Under the pieces are notes generated by a model. It saw nothing but the letters and a program-made list of their open reading frames with translations. It made no database searches and had not been told where the DNA came from. From contig USGT01000001.1 of the NCBI GenBank assembly GCA_900554335.1, forward strand, positions 115,631 to 179,630: a stretch of 64,000 nucleotides of DNA, read 5' to 3'. Position 1 is the stretch's first letter. Every line of letters starts with the position of its first letter. This document shows positions 17,479 through 26,093 of this stretch, piece by piece. Position numbers and translations under genes: made by a program. Source of the DNA: an uncultured Oscillospiraceae bacterium (GTDB lineage Bacteria > Bacillota > Clostridia > Oscillospirales > Acutalibacteraceae).

Positions 17479-17521
17479 TCCCCTTTGAAATTTGTTTTCG
17501 GAGGGGATTTAGTCGTTTTTT
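17479..17521 (+). terminator. Intrinsic terminator
   Basis: Hairpin TCCCCTTTGAAA / TTTTCGGAGGGGA followed by a T-rich tract. It ends the Cys-rich protein gene. The remaining gap up to 17719 holds only AT-rich sequence and the promoter at 17622. Confidence 0.75.
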
Positions 17522-17621
17522 CAAATATATATAAAATATATATAAATTTTAAAATTAATCTCGAATTAGTATAAAAAACATAATTTTTAATAGACAAACC
17601 CAAAATGTGAAAAATAAAGTA

Positions 17622-17649
17622 TTGCAAAATAATATTAATTGTATATAAT
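17622..17649 (+). promoter_or_regulatory. Sigma-A promoter of the PucR-type regulator gene
   Basis: TTGCAA (17622-17627), 16-base spacer, TATAAT (17644-17649), about 70 bases ahead of the start codon. Confidence 0.65.
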
Positions 17650-17719
17650 TAATAAAAGAGGGCTTTTAGTATATGCACTTGTAAGCTAAAATATAATTAT
17701 TTTAAAAGAGAGGTAAGAT

Positions 17720-18805
17720 ATGTCTAACAGATTATTTCAAAACATTATAAGACAAACAGCAGAGGCCGTTGGCAGAACAATTGGTGTAGTAGATGATTCT
17801 TGCGTTGTAGTTGCATGCAGCGATTCAACAAGAGTAGGGGAAACTATTACCGATATTAAACCTGAATCTTTCTTATCAACAGACGTTTTCACCACTGACA
17901 GCGCAACCTACAAACCTTTTGGCGATCCTTCATGCCCGGAATTTGCAGTTTTTGTTTCAGGAACTGACGAAATTTGCAAAAAAGATGTTGTTGTTCTTTC
18001 GGTTGCAATGAACAGTGTTAAACAACAATATGACGATAAATATGACAAAGTAAACTTCATTAAAAATGTTCTTCTTGATAACATTTTACCAGGCGATGTT
18101 TACATTAAAGCAAGAGAACTCAGGTTCAACAACGATGTAAACAGAGTTTGCATGATTGTTAAAATTACTTCTAAAACCGACATCGCAGTTTATGATGTTA
18201 TTCAAAGTCTTTTCCCGGATAAATCAAAAGACTTCGTTGTAAGCATAAATGAAACTGACATTGCTCTTGTTAAAGAAATCAGCAAAGATATCGACAGCAA
18301 AGCTCTTGAAAAACTCGCAGCTTCAATTATCGATACTCTTTCAGGTGAATATTGCGTTCACAGCGTAATTGGAATCGGAACTGCTGTTCCAAGCATCCGT
18401 GATTTAGCTCGTTCATTCAATGAAGCTCAAATCGCTATTGAAGTAGGAAAAGTTTTCGACACCGAAAAGAGCGTAGTTCCTTACGACAATTTAGGAATAG
18501 CAAGGCTTGTTTACCAACTTCCTACAACTCTTTGCGAAACTTTCTTAAAAGAAGTTTTCAAAAAAGGTTCAGTTGAATCCATGGACCGTGAAACTCTCTT
18601 TACAATTCAAAAATTCTTTGAAAATAATCTTAACGTTTCCGAAACTTCTCGTAAGCTTTTCGTTCACCGCAACACATTAGTTTATAGACTTGAAAAAATC
18701 AAGAAAATAACCGGTCTTGACCTCAGAGAATTTGAAGATGCAATAGTTTTCAAAGTAGCTTTGATGGTAAAAAAATACTTAATGTCAAACCCTGTTAAAT
18801 TTTAA
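17720..18805 (+). CDS. PucR/CdaR-family helix-turn-helix regulator
   Basis: A 361-residue regulator with a PucR C-terminal helix-turn-helix (about 300-355): FFENNLNVSETSRKLFVHRNT followed by LVYRLEKIKKITGLDLR. The middle (about 130-290) matches the GGDEF-like region of CdaR regulators, and the N-terminal part (about 1-110) looks like a sensor domain of the CdaR sugar-diacid or GAF/LytTR-sensor type. Start at 17720 follows AGAGAGG. Codon choice (many TTC, GAA) suggests high expression. Conserved as a single gene ahead of ftsEX in related genomes is my impression only. Confidence 0.82.
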   Translation: MSNRLFQNIIRQTAEAVGRTIGVVDDSCVVVACSDSTRVGETITDIKPESFLSTDVFTTDSATYKPFGDPSCPEFAVFVSGTDEICKKDVVVLSVAMNSVKQQYDDKYDKVNFIKNVLLDNILPGDVYIKARELRFNNDVNRVCMIVKITSKTDIAVYDVIQSLFPDKSKDFVVSINETDIALVKEISKDIDSKALEKLAASIIDTLSGEYCVHSVIGIGTAVPSIRDLARSFNEAQIAIEVGKVFDTEKSVVPYDNLGIARLVYQLPTTLCETFLKEVFKKGSVESMDRETLFTIQKFFENNLNVSETSRKLFVHRNTLVYRLEKIKKITGLDLREFEDAIVFKVALMVKKYLMSNPVKF

Positions 18806-18808
18806 AAG

Positions 18809-18837
18809 TTGATTTTTGTATGATAATGTTGTAAAAT
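18809..18837 (+). promoter_or_regulatory. Promoter of ftsEX leader
   Basis: TTGATT (18809-18814), 17-base spacer, TAAAAT (18832-18837). It begins 4 bases after the regulator's stop codon, so ftsE has its own transcript with a leader of about 130 bases that contains a terminator-like hairpin. Confidence 0.5.
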
Positions 18838-18843
18838 AAACCG

Positions 18844-18950
18844 GCAAGGCGATACAATAGTTAATTTTGCGTGGTATTACAACATTTTCTTATAGAAAAA
18901 AGCGAAATAGTTATGTGTCGTCTAACTTTCTTAGGCGGCACATTTATTTT
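18844..18950 (+). ncRNA. Candidate attenuator leader or small RNA upstream of ftsE
   Basis: Between the promoter at 18809 and ftsE is about 130 bases with no gene that ends in a stable terminator hairpin (18914-18942) before the ftsE ribosome binding site. This arrangement fits a short independent RNA or a regulated leader. I do not recognise a known riboswitch or 6S/SRP pattern. Confidence 0.35.
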
Positions 18951-18955
18951 TTAAT
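18914..18955 (+). terminator. Terminator hairpin in the ftsE leader
   Basis: TGTGTCGTCTAA pairs with TTAGGCGGCACA through 12 positions (two G-U pairs), followed by TTTATTTTTTAATT. It lies 20 bases before ftsE. Confidence 0.75.
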
Positions 18956-18975
18956 TGGGTTGGTGATGTGTAAAG

Positions 18976-19668
18976 ATGATAGAATTTAAAAATGTGGTTA
19001 AGCTTTATGATTCAGAAAGCAAAGCCCTTGACGGCCTTAACTTAGTTATTCCAGACGGCCAGTTTGTTTTCGTGGTTGGTTCTTCAGGTTCCGGAAAAAG
19101 CACCATGCTTAAGCTTTTAACCAAAGAAATTGAGCCTACTTCAGGCAAAATCACGGTTAACGGAGTGAATCTTTCAAGCGTTAAGCCGAGAAATATTCCT
19201 TATTACCGAAGGGGTTTGGGAGTTGTTTTCCAGGATTTTAGGCTTCTTGAAAAAATGAGCGTGTTTGACAACGTTGCTTTTGCGATGAGAGTTATTGGTG
19301 CGAAGCAAAGCGACATTAAAAAAAGAGTGGAATACGTTTTAAATTTAGTTGAGCTTATGGACAAGTCCTCAAGGAAGGCTGCCGAGCTTTCAGGCGGGGA
19401 AAAACAGCGCGTTGGGCTTGCAAGGGCTCTTGTGAATAACCCGGGAATTTTGATAGCTGATGAACCAACGGGAAACATAGACCCTCAGATGTCGCTGGAA
19501 ATTGTTAATTTGCTAAGTAACATCAACAAAACCGGCACAACGGTTATCATGGTTACGCATGATGTTTCACTTGTTAGAGCTTTCCCTTATCGTGTTGTGG
19601 AAATTTCAGAAGGCAAGGTAGTAAATGATTCAACAAGTCAAGGCGGTGAATTTTTAAGTGAGATTTAA
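18976..19668 (+). CDS. ftsE: Cell division ATP-binding protein FtsE
   Basis: A 230-residue ABC ATPase. Walker A GSSGSGKST, Q-loop GVVFQDFRLL, signature LSGGEKQRVGLARAL, Walker B LIADEPTGNIDP, and switch His in VTHD. With FtsX it forms the membrane complex that couples cell division or sporulation to peptidoglycan hydrolase activation. It overlaps ftsX by 11 bases. Length is normal. Confidence 0.95.
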   Translation: MIEFKNVVKLYDSESKALDGLNLVIPDGQFVFVVGSSGSGKSTMLKLLTKEIEPTSGKITVNGVNLSSVKPRNIPYYRRGLGVVFQDFRLLEKMSVFDNVAFAMRVIGAKQSDIKKRVEYVLNLVELMDKSSRKAAELSGGEKQRVGLARALVNNPGILIADEPTGNIDPQMSLEIVNLLSNINKTGTTVIMVTHDVSLVRAFPYRVVEISEGKVVNDSTSQGGEFLSEI

Positions 19669-20557
19669 CATAATAAAGTACCTAACAAAAGAGGGTTTTA
19701 AAAACGTTTTTCATAACAGCATCATGACTTTGGCTTCGGTTTCGGTTATGGTTTGCTGCATGGTTTTAACGGGCAGTGCATTTTTAATTTCTGCGAATCT
19801 CAGCCAGGTTCTTAAATCCGTTGAAAATAAAAACAGCATCACGGTTTTCCTTGAAAAGGGCGTTTCGAGCTCAAAAACTTCTAAAATTGAAGAAGAAATT
19901 AAAAATGTTCCTAATGTTCTTAAATGCGAATATTATTCAAGCGACCAAGCTTCTGAAAAATATAAAGAGGTTTTGGGCGGGCTTTATGGAATTCTTCAAA
20001 AGGGCGGCAGTTTATTTCCTGAGGCTTTTCACGTTACGATGCAAGACCTTTCCCTTTATAAACAAACGGTTGAAAAGCTCGAAGCGATTGAAGGCGTTGA
20101 TTCCATAAGCGACAGGAGCGAAACGGCTAAGAAGCTTTCTGATTTAAGCAGGCTTGTTTCGAAAGCGGGAATTTTAACTGTTTGCTCGCTCGGGGTTATT
20201 TCTCTTTTCATAGTTATGAATACTATTAGGCTCACGATTTACGACCGCAGGCTTGAAATCGCAATAATGAAATCAGTCGGTGCGACTAATTCATTTATAA
20301 GAGCGCCTTTTATTATTGAAGGTGTTTTAATCGGAGTTATTGCGGCGCTTATTTCTACTGGAATTCTTAATGTGGCATACAACAGTTTCGTGAAGGTTTT
20401 AGACGGAATTATTAATTTCCACGGGGTTTACTTTAAAAATATTTTCCCTAAAATTTTGGTTAGCTTTTTGGCGGCAGGCTCAATTTTGGGAATGATCGGA
20501 AGTTTAATTTCAATAAGGCGCTATTTGAAAAAGGAGGGAGCAGGTTTTGATAAATAA
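19658..20557 (+). CDS. ftsX: Cell division protein FtsX
   Basis: A 299-residue membrane protein with four helices: one near residues 22-45, a large extracytoplasmic loop (about 46-165), and three near 172-195, 220-245 and 267-290. The loop has the ECD core with SVENKNSITVFLEKGVSSSK. MKSVGATNSFIRAPFIIEG is the conserved FtsX C-terminal region. It overlaps both ftsE (5') and the M23 peptidase gene (3'), so the three are one operon. The extracytoplasmic loop should contact the coiled coil of the next gene product. Confidence 0.95.
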   Translation: MRFNIIKYLTKEGFKNVFHNSIMTLASVSVMVCCMVLTGSAFLISANLSQVLKSVENKNSITVFLEKGVSSSKTSKIEEEIKNVPNVLKCEYYSSDQASEKYKEVLGGLYGILQKGGSLFPEAFHVTMQDLSLYKQTVEKLEAIEGVDSISDRSETAKKLSDLSRLVSKAGILTVCSLGVISLFIVMNTIRLTIYDRRLEIAIMKSVGATNSFIRAPFIIEGVLIGVIAALISTGILNVAYNSFVKVLDGIINFHGVYFKNIFPKILVSFLAAGSILGMIGSLISIRRYLKKEGAGFDK

Positions 20558-21782
20558 CAAGAAGTTCAAAATTATTTTGTGTTCGGTGGCTTCGCTTGGA
20601 ATCGCATTTTCGGCAACTAATTTTTATGGTGTCTCTTCACTTAACATTGAAGGCAAGAAAAAAGCCAAAACCGAGCTTCAGAAGAAGTCGGAAGAGCTAA
20701 GAAAAGACCTTATGGAAGCTCAAAAAAGCATCAGCGAAGAAACGAAAAATAAGGAAGACATCGACGGCAAAATCAAAGATTTGCAAGAAAAAATTGATAC
20801 ATCGAATAATTACATAAATCAGCTTAGCAATCAAATACTCGAGATTGAAGATCATATAACTGAAATCGAAAAAGAAATTGAGCAAAAAGCCGACCTTTTA
20901 AGAGAAGCTTTGGTGATGATGTATAAAGCCGGTGACGCTTCGACTCTTGACATAGTTTTGGGAGCTAAAGACTTCAGTGATTTCCTTGAAAAAACAGATA
21001 TTGTTAAATCAGTTAGCGACACAGTCAAAGAAATAATAGACAGTTTGAACGAAAAATCCGCTGAGCTTGAAAAAGAAAAATCAAGCATTGATAATATTAA
21101 AAAGCAGCAAGAAGAAGAAAACGTAACTTTGGAAAAGAACAGAGGCGAACTTCAAACCTTGCTTAGCGAGAGCGAAGAGCTTCTTTCGCAGTATAAAAAC
21201 TCAGAAGAAAAAACTAAGCAGCAAATTGGCGAAAATGAAGCTGCAATAAAAGCTGCGGATGACGAAATCAGAAAATATTACGAAGAGCAGCGCAGAAGAG
21301 AGCAAGAAGAGCTCGCAAGAAGAAATTCGAAAGGCCAGAAGCTTGGGTTTGCGCTTGGCACGGCCTCGAGAGTTGTGAATCAAGGAGGATTCATCTGGCC
21401 TGTTCCTGGGTTTAGCCGCATAAGCTCAAATTTCTATGACACCGAAGGCAGAAGAAGCATGCACGGTGCAATAGACATTGCCGGAAGTGGCGGACGACCA
21501 ATTTACGGCGCGAATGTTGTAGCTTCAGGCTCGGGAACTGTTATAAAAGTTACTCACAGCAATGCAGGCTACGGAAACAACATAGTTGTTGACCACGGAA
21601 ACGGAATGTCAACGAGGTATTCTCATCTTAGCGCTATTGCGGTTTCGAATGGCCAGAAAGTTTCCCGTGGGCAAGTTATAGGCCAAGTTGGCAGCACAGG
21701 TTTTTCAACCGGCCCGCATCTTGATTTTACTTTCATGGTTAACGGAATAAAACAAAATCCATTAAATTACGTTAGACCTTAA
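20547..21782 (+). CDS. Coiled-coil M23 (LytM)-family murein hydrolase/activator, FtsEX partner
   Basis: A 411-residue exported protein: N-terminal signal or anchor (about 7-25), long coiled coil (about 35-265), and C-terminal LytM/M23 domain (about 290-411). The domain has HGAIDIAG (zinc H and D) and YSHLS, but the usual HxH motif reads GPHLDF, so the second His is Asp. EnvC of Gram-negatives is a partly degenerate M23 domain activated by FtsEX, and this gene is in an ftsEX operon, so it may be an activator or an enzyme with altered zinc binding. Start TTG at 20547 overlaps the ftsX end. Confidence 0.88.
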   Translation: MINNKKFKIILCSVASLGIAFSATNFYGVSSLNIEGKKKAKTELQKKSEELRKDLMEAQKSISEETKNKEDIDGKIKDLQEKIDTSNNYINQLSNQILEIEDHITEIEKEIEQKADLLREALVMMYKAGDASTLDIVLGAKDFSDFLEKTDIVKSVSDTVKEIIDSLNEKSAELEKEKSSIDNIKKQQEEENVTLEKNRGELQTLLSESEELLSQYKNSEEKTKQQIGENEAAIKAADDEIRKYYEEQRRREQEELARRNSKGQKLGFALGTASRVVNQGGFIWPVPGFSRISSNFYDTEGRRSMHGAIDIAGSGGRPIYGANVVASGSGTVIKVTHSNAGYGNNIVVDHGNGMSTRYSHLSAIAVSNGQKVSRGQVIGQVGSTGFSTGPHLDFTFMVNGIKQNPLNYVRP

Positions 21783-21803
21783 AATTTTACATATTTCACC
21801 TTA

Positions 21804-21834
21804 ATCCTGTGGCTTTTCGCTGCAGGATAAAAGT
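21804..21834 (+). terminator. Possible terminator after the M23 gene
   Basis: ATCCTG / CAGGAT stem extended by GTGGC / GCTGC-type pairs around a TTTTC loop. The tail TAAAAG is weak in T, so this may be a partial terminator before the S41 gene. Confidence 0.45.
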
Positions 21835-21881
21835 GTTATTATAGAAGGGTATAGCCTTAAAAAACGTGAAGGAGAGTTTTT

Positions 21882-22817
21882 ATGAAAATAAAAAACAGAA
21901 AAATATCTTTGACAGCAGGTTTGGCTGTACTCTTTTTAACTTCTTCGGTGGTTTACTCGATTGGCTACAAAGTCGCGATGAATAAATTCAATTCAATCGT
22001 TTCAACTAACCAGGAAAAGCAAAAAATGTATGGTGACCTTAGCGAAATTGACTATAATATCAAAAGTGAATATATAGGAAACATTAATGAGCCCGAAGTT
22101 TTCGAAGGAATGTACCGCGGATATATTTCCAAGCTTGAAGATTGCAGCTTTTTTAACAAAGAAGAATACAATAAAGAAATTGAAAACAAAAAAAATATTC
22201 CCGCTGAGGTTTCGTGGGATGAAATTGACGGTTCTATTGGATACTTGCGCTGCAAATCTTTGGGCAAAGGCTCAGCAGACATTTTTATTGAAAGAATTGA
22301 ATATTTTATTTCTCAGGGGATTAAAAAAATAATTGTTGATTTCCGCCTTTCTGAGCAGGGCTTGGTTGAAGAGGCTTTTAAAATTTTGCAGTATTTGCTT
22401 CCTGAGGGGGACATAGTTACTGCTGTGACGAAAAGCGGCGAGAAGAAAGTCGTTTGCAAGTCAACCGGCAAAGGAATTTCGGCGCAAGTTGCAATAATAA
22501 CCGGCGAGAATTGCTCAGCAGCTTCCGAAATAATTTCAAGCGCAATGAGAGACGGCCTTGGGGCTAAAATAGTTGGGCAGAAAACTAAAGGCAATTTTTT
22601 CAGGGAAAAAGTTGTGCAAACTTCCGAAAATTCTATAATACGTTTCCCGGATGCTAAATATTTTACTTCTTCGGGCACGGATTTATACAAAAAAGGCCTT
22701 GAACCTGACCAAACTTCTGATTTAACGGAAGACAAAAAAGAACTTTTGAAGCAAGAAAATCTGCCTTATGAAGAAGACGAGCAGTTTAGTCTTGCGAAAA
22801 ATATGTTTAGTGAATAG
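21882..22817 (+). CDS. S41-family (CtpA-like) peptidase lacking a PDZ domain
   Basis: A 311-residue protein with an N-terminal membrane anchor (about 8-30) and a tail-specific protease core. Catalytic Ser is S212 in GENCSAASEI and catalytic Lys is K234 or K236 in GQKTKGN. Normal CtpA proteases are about 400 residues and carry a PDZ domain between the N-terminal region and the catalytic core; here that region (about 75-110) is too short. It may recognise substrate differently. Start at 21882 follows AAGGAGAG. It lies between the FtsEX operon and comFC. Confidence 0.85.
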   Translation: MKIKNRKISLTAGLAVLFLTSSVVYSIGYKVAMNKFNSIVSTNQEKQKMYGDLSEIDYNIKSEYIGNINEPEVFEGMYRGYISKLEDCSFFNKEEYNKEIENKKNIPAEVSWDEIDGSIGYLRCKSLGKGSADIFIERIEYFISQGIKKIIVDFRLSEQGLVEEAFKILQYLLPEGDIVTAVTKSGEKKVVCKSTGKGISAQVAIITGENCSAASEIISSAMRDGLGAKIVGQKTKGNFFREKVVQTSENSIIRFPDAKYFTSSGTDLYKKGLEPDQTSDLTEDKKELLKQENLPYEEDEQFSLAKNMFSE

Positions 22818-22828
22818 GGAGGGAGTTT

Positions 22829-23503
22829 ATGCTGAAAAATTTTTTTGACAAAATTTTAGATTTCATTTACCCGACAAAATGTTTGATTTGCAACGAAACG
22901 ATCATAAAAAGAGAAAATTACATTTGTGAAAAATGTAAAAAAGAGCTGAAAATAGACGATATAATGACTTCTATTGTCATGGACGATGGCAGTGAAATCG
23001 AATGCTTTTCGCCTTTTGAATATTCCGGCAAAATAAAAAAATCTATTTTAAGATTTAAATTCAACGGATATAAAAATTATTCAAAATTTTTCGCGGAGGT
23101 TATGGCTAAAGGAATTACTCAAAAATTTGGTAATATTAAGTTTGATTGCATAACTTACGTCCCTTTGCGCCCTGAGAGAAAAAGAAGCAGAGGCTACAAT
23201 CAGTCCGAATGCATAGCCTCTGATATTTCTTCAATTATTAATGTTCCGTGCGAAGAGCTTATTTCTAAAATTAAAAGCAATCATATTCAGCACGAGCTCG
23301 ATTTTTCAAGCCGAATTGAAAATGTTAAGGGCGTTTATGCCGTCAAAAATGAGCGAGCGGTTAAAGGCAAGACCATTTTACTTTGCGACGACATAATAAC
23401 AACCGGCAGCACGCTTCGAGAATGCGCTAAAACCCTTTTAGGAAGTGGCGCGAAAGAAGTTTATTGCTGCGCGATTGCTTCTGTTTTTAAACAAGACTTT
23501 TAA
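22829..23503 (+). CDS. comFC: ComF/ComFC-family phosphoribosyltransferase-like protein
   Basis: A 224-residue protein with an N-terminal zinc ribbon (C-L-I-C then C-E-K-C, about residues 13-35) and a PRTase fold with ILLCDDIITTGSTLREC (PRPP-binding loop) and RSRGYNQSE. The family is used for DNA uptake in competent bacteria, but is also found in non-competent ones; the reaction is not established. Start at 22829 follows GGGAGGGAG. Convergent with prfB; the two overlap by 17 bases. Confidence 0.88.
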   Translation: MLKNFFDKILDFIYPTKCLICNETIIKRENYICEKCKKELKIDDIMTSIVMDDGSEIECFSPFEYSGKIKKSILRFKFNGYKNYSKFFAEVMAKGITQKFGNIKFDCITYVPLRPERKRSRGYNQSECIASDISSIINVPCEELISKIKSNHIQHELDFSSRIENVKGVYAVKNERAVKGKTILLCDDIITTGSTLRECAKTLLGSGAKEVYCCAIASVFKQDF

Positions 23504-24587
23504 GATAAGCGTCAATGAAGCCGTCTATTTCGCCGTCCATCACTGCTTGAACATTTCCCATTTCGAAATTCGTTCGGTGGTCTTTAACTAAAGTATACGG
23601 CATGAATGTGTAAGAACGAATCTGCGAACCCCATGCAATTTCTTTTTGAACACCTTTTATATCCTCGATTTTTTCAAGCTGTTCTCTTTCTTTTATTTCA
23701 ACCAGCTTTGATTTCAAAATTTTCATGGCTGTGTCTCTGTTTTGAAACTGGCTTCTTTCGTTTTGGCAAGCAACGACTATTCCCGTTGGAATATGCGTCA
23801 GCCTTACAGCGGAAGAGGTCTTATTTACGTGCTGGCCGCCGGCACCGCTAGCGCGGTAAACGTCCATTTTTATGTCGTCGGGTGAAATGTCAACTTTAAT
23901 TTCGTCGTTAATTTCCGGAATAACTTCAATCGAAGCGAAAGAAGTGTGCCTTCTTCCGGAAGCATCGAAAGGGGAAATCCTAACTAACCTGTGAACACCG
24001 TTCTCACCCTTCAAAAAGCCGTAAGCATTGAGGCCTTCGATCAATATCGAAGCGCTTTTTATTCCTGCTTCTTCGCCATCAAGATAGTCAAGAATTTTCA
24101 CTTTGTATTTGTGTTTTTCGGCCCAGCGCATATACATTCTCAGAAGCATTTCAGCCCAATCTTGCGATTCCGTTCCTCCGGCGCCCGCATGAAAAGTCAA
24201 AATTGCGCTTGAAGAATCGTATTGCCCTTTCAAAAGAGCAACCAAGGTTTGAGTTTTGATTTCTTTTTCAAGAGCGGCAAGTTTGCTCGAAATTTCTTCC
24301 AAATAAGAATCGTCGTTTTCTTCCTCAGAAACTTCTATTAAAACTTCAAGTTCTTCGAAATCTGCTTTCACTGCTGAAAAACCTTTAACTTTGGAACTTA
24401 AAAGCTTTATTTCAGAAAGAATTTTCTGAGATTTTTTCGTGTCAGACCAAAAGTCTGCCTTAGAGGTTTCTTGCTCTAAAGCAGATAACTTTTTTTCTGA
24501 AGATTCTATTTTCAGTGCTTCTGAGAGTGATTTTAGTTTTGGCTTTAATTTGTTTAGTTCTAAACGCATTTCTTCGAGCTGTAAAAT
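23487..24587 (-). CDS. prfB: Peptide chain release factor 2, apparent ATT start
   Basis: RF2 with SPFDASGRRHTSF (SPF codon-recognition motif) and GGQ in GAGGQHVNKTSSAVRLTHIP. It terminates translation at UAA and UGA. There is no programmed frameshift: the frame is continuous. ATG 24569 gives MRLELNKLKPK, but no ribosome binding site is near it. In frame 18 bases upstream is ATT 24587, with GGGGTGAT at the right spacing, giving a normal RF2 start MLQLEEMRLEL. I use ATT as the start (366 residues), like infC in E. coli. The upstream in-frame TGA excludes longer versions. Confidence 0.85.
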   Translation of the reverse strand: MLQLEEMRLELNKLKPKLKSLSEALKIESSEKKLSALEQETSKADFWSDTKKSQKILSEIKLLSSKVKGFSAVKADFEELEVLIEVSEEENDDSYLEEISSKLAALEKEIKTQTLVALLKGQYDSSSAILTFHAGAGGTESQDWAEMLLRMYMRWAEKHKYKVKILDYLDGEEAGIKSASILIEGLNAYGFLKGENGVHRLVRISPFDASGRRHTSFASIEVIPEINDEIKVDISPDDIKMDVYRASGAGGQHVNKTSSAVRLTHIPTGIVVACQNERSQFQNRDTAMKILKSKLVEIKEREQLEKIEDIKGVQKEIAWGSQIRSYTFMPYTLVKDHRTNFEMGNVQAVMDGEIDGFIDAYLKSLV

Positions 24588-24606
24588 TTTAAATCACCCC
24601 TAAGGT

Positions 24607-25140
24607 TTAGATATTTTTGAATTTTTCGTTGTAAGAATTAATGCATTCTTTGATTACTTTGATTGCTTCTTGGCTTGACATAATGTCTTCAACCTGGGTT
24701 TCTTTGTTTTCGAGTTCTTTGTAAACTTTAAAAAAGTGCTTCATTTCTTCGAAAATGTGTGCAGGAAGTTCGGTTATGTCTCTATACATATTATATGTCG
24801 GGTCGCCATTCGGTATTGCAATGATTTTTTCGTCTTTGCTTCCTGAATCGATCATTGTGATCATTCCGATGGGGTAGCAATCCATAATTGTAAGAGGGTC
24901 GATGTATTCTGTGCAAAGAACCAAAACGTCAAGCGGGTCGCCGTCTTCTGCTAAAGTTCTTGGAATGAAGCCGTAGTTTGCAGGGTAATGAGTTGAGGTG
25001 TAAAGGATTCTGTCGAGTTTGAGCATTCCGGTTTCTTTGTCAAGCTCGTATTTAACTTTGCTTCCTTTTGGAATTTCAATTACTGCAGTGAATTTTTCAG
25101 GTTTAATTCTTTCAGGTGCTATGTCGTGCCAAATGTTCAT
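24607..25140 (-). CDS. ppa: Inorganic pyrophosphatase, family I
   Basis: A 177-residue soluble pyrophosphatase. Seen: IEIPKGSKVKYELDKETG, RILYTSTHYPANYGFIP, and the acidic active-site run EDGDPLDVLVL, all typical. It hydrolyses pyrophosphate to two phosphates with Mg2+. Start at 25140; the spacing to folD (upstream, same strand) is 17 bases, so they may be one transcript with prfB downstream. Confidence 0.95.
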   Translation of the reverse strand: MNIWHDIAPERIKPEKFTAVIEIPKGSKVKYELDKETGMLKLDRILYTSTHYPANYGFIPRTLAEDGDPLDVLVLCTEYIDPLTIMDCYPIGMITMIDSGSKDEKIIAIPNGDPTYNMYRDITELPAHIFEEMKHFFKVYKELENKETQVEDIMSSQEAIKVIKECINSYNEKFKNI

Positions 25141-25157
25141 AATTTTAAATTGCTCCT

Positions 25158-26006
25158 TTAATTTCTTTTATTTTGAATTTCTGCCGCTTTAGCCGCATTT
25201 TTCACTAGCATTGCTACTGTCATCGGGCCCACTCCGCCCGGAACAGGGGTTATCTTAGAGCAAATTGGCTCCAAGTTTTCAAAGTCGGCATCTCCGCAAA
25301 GTTTGCCGTTTTCATCGCGGTTTATTCCAACGTCAATTACCACGGCGCCGGGTTTAACCATTTCTTTTTTGAGGAATTTTTCTTTGCCTACTGCGCAAAT
25401 GACTATATCAGCGAGTTTGCAAATTTCTTCAAGGTTTTTCGTTTTGCTGTGGCAAACGGTAACGGTTGCGTCGTTTTGAATCAAAAGCAGTGCCAGCGGT
25501 TTGCCTACGATGTTGCTTCTTCCGATGATTACGCAGTGCTTCCCTGCAAGATTTATGTTTTCATGCTTTAAAATTTCAATTATTCCTGCAGGCGTGCATG
25601 GGAGAAGCTTTGCATCTCCTTTGAATAAATCACCTATATTTTTTGAGGTAAATGCGTCAACATCTTTAAGCGGACTTATTCTCTCGCAAATTGTTTTAGA
25701 GTCAAGGTGCGATGGTAAAGGAAGCTGAACTAAAATTCCTGAAACTTCTTTCGTGGCGTTTAGTTTGTCAATCAGGTTTAATATTTCTTTTTCAGAGGCG
25801 TTTTCAGGAAGCAAATATTCTTCCGATTTAATTCCTGCTTTTTCGCAAGCCATTTTTTTATTCCTGACGTATGTTTTCGAAGCTGGGTTGTTTCCAACCA
25901 TAATGACCGCAAGACCGGGGATTATCCCCTTGCCATTAAGCTTCTCGGCATCTTTTTTAACGCCTTCAAGAACACTTTCGGATATTTTTTTACCATCAAT
26001 TATCAT
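25158..26006 (-). CDS. folD: Bifunctional methylenetetrahydrofolate dehydrogenase/cyclohydrolase
   Basis: A 282-residue enzyme that interconverts 5,10-methylene- and 10-formyl-tetrahydrofolate. Seen: VGNNPASKTYVRNKKMACEK (catalytic Lys and Tyr), VQLPLPSHLD, DVDAFTSKNIG, IIGRSNIVGKPLALLL (NADP site), and TPVPGGVGPMTVAMLV at the C-terminus. Normal length. Starts at 26006; divergent from galU with about 80 bases between. Confidence 0.96.
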   Translation of the reverse strand: MIIDGKKISESVLEGVKKDAEKLNGKGIIPGLAVIMVGNNPASKTYVRNKKMACEKAGIKSEEYLLPENASEKEILNLIDKLNATKEVSGILVQLPLPSHLDSKTICERISPLKDVDAFTSKNIGDLFKGDAKLLPCTPAGIIEILKHENINLAGKHCVIIGRSNIVGKPLALLLIQNDATVTVCHSKTKNLEEICKLADIVICAVGKEKFLKKEMVKPGAVVIDVGINRDENGKLCGDADFENLEPICSKITPVPGGVGPMTVAMLVKNAAKAAEIQNKRN

Positions 26007-26093
26007 TAACTTTGCACTTCCCTTGACTTTAAAACTCGTGGGCGAGTAAAATAAAACATATATAAGTATAACACATACTGGAGGAATTTGAAA

